10,745 nucleotides of DNA, taken from assembly GCA_036277635.1 (NCBI GenBank), contig DASUMP010000093.1:1-10745 (forward strand), given 5' to 3'. Origin of the DNA: DASUMP01 sp036277635 (GTDB lineage: Bacteria > Actinomycetota > Acidimicrobiia > IMCC26256 > PALSA-610). The stretch's first letter is position 1. Every line of letters begins with the position of its first letter. This document shows, piece by piece, positions 6,218 to 10,745 of this stretch. Made by a program: the position numbers and the translations under genes. Below the pieces are notes generated by a model. The model had not been told where the DNA came from. It saw only the letters and a program-made list of their open reading frames with translations, and did no database searches.

Positions 6218-7070
6218 CGGTCGTGATCGCTCCGAACGGGGCGACGGCAGCTGCCAGCTGGCTGGTCACGTCGCCGTAGAGGTGGAAACGCCGACGGGTG
6301 ATGAGGGAGGCGAGCGGGTCGGCGAAACGGATGCGGAATCGCTCGATGTGGCGGACGGCCACCGCGGCCGACTCGTAGCGCTCGTGGAAGTGGAAGGTCG
6401 TGTCGTCGACTCGATAACGCTCGTAGACCAACGTGCCCGGCTCTTCCTGAGCCGCGAGGATCATCTCTCGGGTCAGCGACTCGAAGCGCTCCCGGTGTTC
6501 GGCCGCGACAGTGACCTCGACGAGCCACCAGACCGGACCTGCGGCGCGCGTTGCGAACACTGGCCTCGCGAGCGCGACCTCGACCAGATCGGCGGTCGCT
6601 TCGGGGTCGAGGCCGTCGGTTTCGATGACGGTTGCCCGGTCTCCGATGAGCGCGTGGATGGTGATGCCCAGGTCGACGTAAGCGTCCGCGGTGTGCTTCG
6701 CCCGGTGTGCGTCGCGCTCAGCGATGACCGCTGGTGAGGCCGACAGCAGGATCCAATGCGCCCGCGCGATGTGGTGGTCGAGGATCTCGAGCTGCTCGGG
6801 CAACGCGACGACCTCGTCGAGGAACGTGTGTACGCCCGTCGACGTGAGGTTCTGCGCGACTTGGGCGGCGCTGCGCGTTCGTGTGAGCAGCTGCCGTCGG
6901 GCCGCGGTCGTCGCTGCGCTGGGCCACTCGCCGCCGCGCACGATCATGCGATGCAGGTCGTCAGCCTTCACGTGCGCAGCGACGTCCCGCCGCGCGGCCA
7001 AGCGGGCGCAGACCGTCGACTTCCCGACCGCGGGTTGGCCCGTGACGACGACGACCGGAGGGGCACTCAC
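6186..7070 (-). CDS. P-loop kinase-like domain fused to antibiotic-biosynthesis-monooxygenase (ABM) domain
   Basis: The protein has 294 residues from a GTG that overlaps the DinB stop by 4 bases (GTGA, 7070-7067). The N-terminal half (1-170) is a small-molecule kinase or zeta-toxin-like P-loop domain: VVVVTGQPAVGKSTVCARL contains Walker A (11-19), KADDLH (36-40) follows, and TFLDEVV (82-88) carries an acidic residue. The region AERDAHRAKHTADAY resembles the lid of chloramphenicol- or gluconate-type kinases. The C-terminal part (about 179-290) matches the ABM fold (YgiN-like quinol monooxygenases): WWLVEVTV, EEPGTLVYERYRVDD, FHFHERYES, HIERF. The two are normally separate proteins. No stop, restart or frame change is visible between them. 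The substrate is unknown, and the ABM part may act as a ligand-binding or dimerising module instead of an enzyme. Confidence 0.78.
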   Translation of the reverse strand: MSAPPVVVVTGQPAVGKSTVCARLAARRDVAAHVKADDLHRMIVRGGEWPSAATTAARRQLLTRTRSAAQVAQNLTSTGVHTFLDEVVALPEQLEILDHHIARAHWILLSASPAVIAERDAHRAKHTADAYVDLGITIHALIGDRATVIETDGLDPEATADLVEVALARPVFATRAAGPVWWLVEVTVAAEHRERFESLTREMILAAQEEPGTLVYERYRVDDTTFHFHERYESAAVAVRHIERFRIRFADPLASLITRRRFHLYGDVTSQLAAAVAPFGAITTVAWPQLSALP

Positions 7071-7558
7071 CCGAGTTGCCGTCTGATGTCGGCGATGTGG
7101 TGGACCATCTCGTGCAGCGTGTGCACTGCCACCCATTCCACGGACCGTTCCTGCCGGGACGGGTAGTTGTAGACGACTCGCCGTTCCCAACCCGCCTGAT
7201 CGAGACGGTCGAGGACGCGACCGAAAAGCAGGGCGGCGTCGTGCAGTTGACGCGACACGTCGTCGACGTGTTGCTCGGCGTAGCCGTCGTGTTCCACGCG
7301 TTCTTCACGACCCATGGATTCGAACGAGGGGATGTCGACCCGGCGGCTGGCCAGCACGCGCTCGCGCTGGACGAGCAGGACGTCGCGCATGTGGCAGGCG
7401 TACTCCAGCGGCGACCACGCGGAGGGGTCGCGCCGCACTTCGGGAGAGGAGCCCGCTGCGAGCAGTTCCGGGACGGTCGCGACCTCGCGAGCGATCGCGT
7501 CAGGAACCTGACGGGCGCTTCGGTCGTACGTGAACCCGCACTCCGGACACTCGTACAT
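7067..7558 (-). CDS. DinB-like metal-dependent protein with N-terminal CPEC motif
   Basis: The gene encodes 163 residues. The N terminus MYECPECGF carries a CxxC pair (Cys4, Cys7), half of a zinc-ribbon motif. The rest is a DinB/YfiT-type four-helix bundle: WSPLEYACHMRDVLLVQRER (48-67), then VHTLHEMVHHIADI (145-158). His56, His149 and His153 are the likely metal ligands, in the usual H...HxxxH spacing. DinB-superfamily proteins include thiol-dependent S-transferases, but the reaction here is unknown. AAGG lies about nine bases before the ATG, and TAATAT is an apt -10 box. It is the first gene of the leftward operon and overlaps the kinase-ABM gene by 4 bases. Confidence 0.82.
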   Translation of the reverse strand: MYECPECGFTYDRSARQVPDAIAREVATVPELLAAGSSPEVRRDPSAWSPLEYACHMRDVLLVQRERVLASRRVDIPSFESMGREERVEHDGYAEQHVDDVSRQLHDAALLFGRVLDRLDQAGWERRVVYNYPSRQERSVEWVAVHTLHEMVHHIADIRRQLG

Positions 7559-7570
7559 CGCGCTGCACCT

Positions 7571-7582
7571 TGTTCTAGGACA
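7571..7582. promoter_or_regulatory. Near-palindromic operator between the DinB and TetR genes
   Basis: TGTTCTAGGACA reads TGTCCTAGAACA on the other strand: arms TGTTCT and AGGACA match at 5 of 6 positions around the centre at 7576/7577. It is just downstream of the leftward -10 box, at the expected start of the DinB transcript, and upstream of the TetR-family gene's -10. TetR repressors commonly bind short palindromes in such divergent gaps, so this is the likely operator for the adjacent repressor. Confidence 0.55.
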
Positions 7583-7588
7583 GTCGTC

Positions 7589-7595
7589 ATATTAC
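7589..7595. promoter_or_regulatory. Back-to-back -10 boxes of the divergent operons
   Basis: The only AT-rich patch in this area gives TAATAT on the minus strand (7594-7589) for the DinB operon and TATTAC on the plus strand (7590-7595) for the TetR operon. The rightward -10 ends ten bases before the GTG at 7605, so that transcript would be leaderless or nearly so. No clear -35 boxes are visible. Confidence 0.5.
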
Positions 7596-7604
7596 GCTAC
7601 GTCG

Positions 7605-8180
7605 GTGCCTCGCCAGAGCGACAGCCGGGACCGGATGATCGCCGCCGCCGCGCGGTTGCTGCGCCGCCAGGGGTACGAGGCGACCGGTTGGCGGCAGGTG
7701 GTCGCCGAGGGCCACGCTCCGTGGGGTTCGCAGTCGCATCACTTCCCCGGCGGCAAGGAGCAGCTCGCGGCGGAAGCGCTCGCGCGGGAGGGCGAGCGGG
7801 TTCGGAGTGAGCTCGCGACCGCGCTCGCCGACGCCCACCCGGCGGACATGGTTCGCAGGTGGGCCGACTTCGCAGCTCGGGTGCTCGAGGAGAGCGACTG
7901 GTCCGAAGGTTGTCCGATCGCGACGACCGCGCTCGAGACCGCACATGCATCGGACGCCCTTGCGCGCGCGTGCAACGCTGCGTTCGAGAGCTGGCGACAC
8001 GAGTTCGACGCCGCGATCCGGCGCCGTGGTGTGAAGCGGGCCGAGGCGACTCGGCTCGCGACCTTGGTCGTCGCTTCGACGGAGGGCGCGCTGCTCCTCG
8101 CTCGAACGGGTCGTGACGCGGCTCCGTTGCACAGCGTCGCCCGCGAGCTCTCGGCGATCCTTCGTGAGCGGGTCCCGTGA
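7605..8180 (+). CDS. TetR-family repressor, LmrA/YxaF-like
   Basis: The product has 191 residues from GTG at 7605. The N-terminal helix-turn-helix spans about residues 7-53: DRMIAAAARLLRRQGYEATG, WRQVVAEGHAPWGSQSHHFP, then GGKEQLAAEAL. The HHFPGGKEQL segment and the ligand-domain segment EGCPIATTALE (101-111) are typical of the LmrA/YxaF group, whose members repress drug-efflux or quercetin-dioxygenase genes in Bacillus. The usual 'GxPKGSLYHHFPGGK' helix is changed to HAPWGSQSHHFPGGK, so operator preference may differ. A longer frame exists upstream, but its extra residues lie across the operator and promoter, so GTG at 7605 is preferred. It heads the rightward operon and overlaps the next gene by 4 bases (GTGA). 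It probably represses itself and the divergent DinB operon. Confidence 0.87.
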   Translation: MPRQSDSRDRMIAAAARLLRRQGYEATGWRQVVAEGHAPWGSQSHHFPGGKEQLAAEALAREGERVRSELATALADAHPADMVRRWADFAARVLEESDWSEGCPIATTALETAHASDALARACNAAFESWRHEFDAAIRRRGVKRAEATRLATLVVASTEGALLLARTGRDAAPLHSVARELSAILRERVP

Positions 8181-9208
8181 AGCGTCGTGCCGACTTCGCG
8201 TTGTGGTCGCGTCCGGTGTGCGTCGCCCCGATGGGCGGTGGGCCGACGACTCCCGACCTCGTCGCGGCGACGGCCGATGCCGGGGCGTTCCCCTTCGTCG
8301 GCGGCGCGTACCTGTCCGCCGCCGACCTCGAGGTCAGCATCCGCTCACTCGCCGTGCGACTGCAGCGCCCGTTCGGCGTCAACGTGTTCGTTCCCGGACG
8401 ACCCACGCGGGATCCGGCAGCACTCGATCGGTACCTCGCCGAGCTCGGCGCCGAGGCCGCGTCGGTCGGTGCCGAGCTCGGCCACCCGCGCTGGGACGAC
8501 GACGATTGGTTCGCCAAGATCGATGTCCTCGTCGACGCCGCGCCGGCGGTGACGAGCTTCACGTTCGGCATTCCGCCGAGAGCAGCGATTGACCGATTGC
8601 GTCGTCGCGGCAGTCTCGTGATGGTCACCGTCACCAACGTGACCGAAGCAGATGCGGCGGTGAGTGCGGGTGCGGATCTCCTGTGCGCGCAAGGGATCGA
8701 GGCCGGCGCTCACCGCGCGACGTTCGACGACACCGCATCCGACGACGAGCTGCCCACGCTGGAGCTGGTCACGGCGCTTCGAGCTCACGACCGCGTCCCC
8801 GTCGTCGCGGCAGGCGGGATCGCGACGCCTACCGAAGTCGCGGCGGCACTCGCGGCCGGTGCGGTCGCGGTCCAAGTCGGGACTGCGTTCCTGCGTTGCG
8901 ACGAAGCCGGTACGAGCACGGTCCATCGCGAAGCCCTCGCCGATCCTCGCTTCGACACGACGGCGTTGACGCGTGCGTTCACGGGTCGCCGAGCGCGAGG
9001 CCTCGTCAACGGCTTCATGCGGCGACACCCGGCAGCTCCGAGTGCGTTTCCGGAGATCCATCACGCAACCCGACCGGTTCGCGCTGCGGCGGCGCGTGCG
9101 GGAGACGCCGATCGCGTGCACCTGTGGGCAGGAACCGGTTACCGCCACGCGCGATCCGCGCCAGCCGCCGCGATCGTCGACTGGCTGGTCTCGGAGCTGT
9201 TCGCATGA
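8177..9208 (+). CDS. Nitronate monooxygenase-like flavoprotein (2-nitropropane dioxygenase family)
   Basis: The protein has 343 residues from a GTG overlapping the TetR stop. It is an FMN-dependent TIM-barrel enzyme that oxidises alkyl nitronates or related substrates. Visible landmarks are the N-terminal VCVAPMGGG (14-22), PFGVNVFVPGRP (65-76), LLCAQGIEAGAHRATF (168-183) with the probable catalytic base His179, the phosphate-binding VPVVAAGGIATPTEV (207-221), and AVQVGTAFLRCDEAGTS (231-247). The family usually has QGxEAGGH; here one glycine is alanine (EAGAH). The length is normal for the family. Its position behind a TetR repressor suggests substrate-induced detoxification or catabolism, but the physiological substrate is not evident. 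Confidence 0.9.
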   Translation: MKRRADFALWSRPVCVAPMGGGPTTPDLVAATADAGAFPFVGGAYLSAADLEVSIRSLAVRLQRPFGVNVFVPGRPTRDPAALDRYLAELGAEAASVGAELGHPRWDDDDWFAKIDVLVDAAPAVTSFTFGIPPRAAIDRLRRRGSLVMVTVTNVTEADAAVSAGADLLCAQGIEAGAHRATFDDTASDDELPTLELVTALRAHDRVPVVAAGGIATPTEVAAALAAGAVAVQVGTAFLRCDEAGTSTVHREALADPRFDTTALTRAFTGRRARGLVNGFMRRHPAAPSAFPEIHHATRPVRAAAARAGDADRVHLWAGTGYRHARSAPAAAIVDWLVSELFA

Positions 9209-9792
9209 GCCTCAACGACGCCGTCGTCGCGATGGTCAGAAGCGTGCAGGAGTTGCCGTATCGGTGGCCGTCCGCGCCCACCGCCGAGAGTGCTCGCTCC
9301 GAAGGATCCGGTTCGTGCGCGTCCAAGCACGCGCTCCTCGCGCAGCAGCTCATCGCGATGGGTGTCCCGAGCCGACCGCTCCTGTGCATCGGCCCCCTGG
9401 TGCCCAGTGCCCTCGCGGACCGCTTCGACCTCGGGCAAGGCGCGGACCTCCTCGAAGTCCACGAGCTGCTCACGGTCGACGTGCCCCGCGTCGGACCGTG
9501 CCGGGTCGATGTCACGTGGGACCCGCCGCTCATCCGCGGCGGGCTGCCCGGCACGCTCGACTGGCGTGGCGACTCCGACATGACACCGGCGGTCGGCCTC
9601 GTGCACGACTGGTACGCCCCCGATCCCGGGCACCTGCGACTCGCCAAGGAGTCGCTGCGCCGGAGGCTCTACCAGGGCGATCAGCGCGCTCGGCGAGACC
9701 GAACCCTGGCCGCGATGTCGTCTGCGTTCGCCGCACTCCGAGACGAGGGCTCGCCTTCGTCTCCGTCGAGAGCACCGAAGGGAGCAACATGA
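9205..9792 (+). CDS. Transglutaminase-like (papain-fold) protein
   Basis: The 195-residue product starts at an ATG overlapping the previous stop (ATGA). SEGSGSCASKHALLAQQLI (32-50) looks like the transglutaminase-core cysteine helix, with Cys38 as candidate nucleophile. ADLLEVHELLTVDV (80-93) supplies His86 and CRVDVTWDPPL (99-109) supplies Asp102, completing a plausible Cys-His-Asp triad in the family's order. The C terminus (about 145-195) is basic and probably helical. No signal peptide is present, so it should act in the cytoplasm. A small-molecule amidase or acyltransferase is as likely as a protein crosslinker. The assignment is from motif order, not from a close named relative. Confidence 0.7.
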   Translation: MSLNDAVVAMVRSVQELPYRWPSAPTAESARSEGSGSCASKHALLAQQLIAMGVPSRPLLCIGPLVPSALADRFDLGQGADLLEVHELLTVDVPRVGPCRVDVTWDPPLIRGGLPGTLDWRGDSDMTPAVGLVHDWYAPDPGHLRLAKESLRRRLYQGDQRARRDRTLAAMSSAFAALRDEGSPSSPSRAPKGAT

Positions 9793-10085
9793 CCGTGTAC
9801 GGCGTCGCGCAGCTCACCATTCGCGACCGCGCCACCTACGACCGGTACTCGGCGATGTTCTTACCGACTCTCCGCCGACACAACGGGACGTTGCTGGTGG
9901 CCGACGATCAACCGAGAGTCGTCGAGGGGAGGTGGGACGCGCAGAAGATCGTCATCGCGGCCTTCGACGACGAAGCCGCGTTCGAACGCTGGTACCACTC
10001 GAGCGCGTACCGAGCGATCGTCGGCGACCGCCTCGCGGCAACCCACGGGCCCCTCATCGTCGCGAAGGGAGTTCGGCGGACGTGA
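9789..10085 (+). CDS. DUF1330 family protein
   Basis: The product has 98 residues, about the usual size for DUF1330, a dimeric alpha/beta (ferredoxin-like) family related to ABM proteins. The motifs are typical: MTVYGVAQLTIRDRATYDRY at the start, then LRRHNGTLLVADD, VVEGRWDAQKIVIAAFDDEA and AFERWYHSSAYRAI. The function is unknown; members occur next to oxidoreductases and hydrolases. The ATG overlaps the transglutaminase-like stop (ATGA), and GAAGGGAG just upstream is a strong ribosome binding site, so this gene may be translated well by itself. Confidence 0.88.
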   Translation: MTVYGVAQLTIRDRATYDRYSAMFLPTLRRHNGTLLVADDQPRVVEGRWDAQKIVIAAFDDEAAFERWYHSSAYRAIVGDRLAATHGPLIVAKGVRRT

Positions 10086-10745
10086 ACACCACAGCTGACG
10101 ACGCGCGCGACTCGTTGTCCGATTTCGTGCAGCGCTCGATCTCCGTCGACGAAGCCACGAAGACCACGTACGTCGGAGGGACCGGTCCGGCGGTGATCGT
10201 CATGGCCGAGATGCCCGGCATCAGCCCGGACGTGGCTCGCTTCGCCCGGTGGATCAGAGACGCCGGATTCACCGTGTACATGCCATCGCTGTTCGGCGTC
10301 GACGGAGCCTTTCCGACAGTCACCGAAGGACGCGGCGTCCTCGAGCGAGCGTGTGTCAGCGCGGAGTTCCACGCCTTCGCAGGCCGGGGCGCCAGCCCCG
10401 TCACCGCCTGGCTTCGCGCCCTCGCCCGGATCGCGCACGCGGAGTGCGGCGGTCCTGGAGTCGGAGCAATCGGCATGTGCTTCACCGGCAACTTCGCGCT
10501 GTCGATGATGCTCGAACCGGCGATGCTCGCCCCCGTCCTGTCGCAGCCGGCGCTTCCGCTCGACGACCCGGCCGCCCTCGAGAGTGATGCCGAAGAGCTC
10601 GCGGCCGTCCGATCGAGGTTGGAACGCGACGATCTCCGCGTGCTCGCCTACCGCTTCGCGGGCGACCGGTTCTGTACGTCGGAGCGGTTCCGCGCGTACG
10701 CCGAAGCGCTCGGTCCGCGGTTCGACGGGCGCGTGTTGTCAGACG
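10082..10745 (+). CDS. Dienelactone hydrolase-family protein (3' end outside window)
   Basis: The frame is open from GTG at 10082, overlapping the DUF1330 stop by 4 bases, to the window end (221 codons seen). It looks like an alpha/beta hydrolase of the dienelactone hydrolase (DLH) type. AVIVMAEMPGISPDVARFARW (37-57) has the conserved Glu43 region, GVGAIGMCFTGNFAL (126-140) is the nucleophile elbow with Cys133, and YRFAGDRFCTSERF (190-203) holds the probable catalytic Asp195. The catalytic histidine should follow outside the window. DLH enzymes hydrolyse lactone or ester bonds in catabolic pathways. As the last visible member of the operon, it fits a pathway in which an oxidised product from the flavoenzyme is then hydrolysed, which is inference. 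Confidence 0.85.
   Translation, partial: MNTTADDARDSLSDFVQRSISVDEATKTTYVGGTGPAVIVMAEMPGISPDVARFARWIRDAGFTVYMPSLFGVDGAFPTVTEGRGVLERACVSAEFHAFAGRGASPVTAWLRALARIAHAECGGPGVGAIGMCFTGNFALSMMLEPAMLAPVLSQPALPLDDPAALESDAEELAAVRSRLERDDLRVLAYRFAGDRFCTSERFRAYAEALGPRFDGRVLSD

Noticed and set aside
6162..8132. Plus-strand open frames opposite the kinase-ABM and DinB genes, and minus-strand frames opposite the TetR gene.
   Set aside because: They are composition shadows of genes with clear family motifs on the other strand.

Overview
The window is very GC-rich, has almost no intergenic space, and uses many GTG starts and 4-base stop/start overlaps. Its regulator families (BTAD/SARP, LmrA-like TetR) and a leaderless-type promoter point to an actinomycete (Actinomycetota). 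A lineage near the Acidimicrobiia is a guess, because no marker gene is present to place it.

Left part (1-3997): one very large minus-strand gene, running off the left edge, fills 1-3754. It encodes at least 1251 residues joining a SARP/BTAD DNA-binding module, a STAND-type P-loop ATPase, a single transmembrane helix, a BMP-family nucleoside-type periplasmic-binding domain and an NTF2/SnoaL-like tail. It looks like a membrane-anchored transcription factor that senses an extracellular ligand. The 243-bp gap upstream holds a leaderless-type -10 box and two head-to-head arrays of TCGGA-like repeats at about 11-bp spacing, which resemble SARP operators. The gene on the other side of this gap is a small predicted secreted protein (3998-4324), followed by a strong GC hairpin.

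Middle (4399-5438): a DUF389 membrane protein and a tRNA-Arg(ACG) gene, both on the plus strand.

Right part (5445-10745): two divergent operons share a 46-bp regulatory gap (7559-7604) that contains a near-palindromic operator and back-to-back -10 boxes. The leftward operon runs DinB-like protein, then a P-loop kinase fused to an antibiotic-biosynthesis-monooxygenase domain, then an RHH/DUF433-like antitoxin, then a DUF5615 PIN-like toxin. The antitoxin carries an apparent single-base frameshift and the toxin has no conventional start where its homology begins. The rightward operon runs TetR/LmrA-like repressor, nitronate monooxygenase-like flavoprotein, transglutaminase-like protein, DUF1330 protein and a partial dienelactone-hydrolase-family protein, each junction overlapping by 4 bases. 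The TetR protein probably controls both directions. The rightward genes suggest oxidative or hydrolytic turnover of a small molecule, but the substrate cannot be read from sequence.
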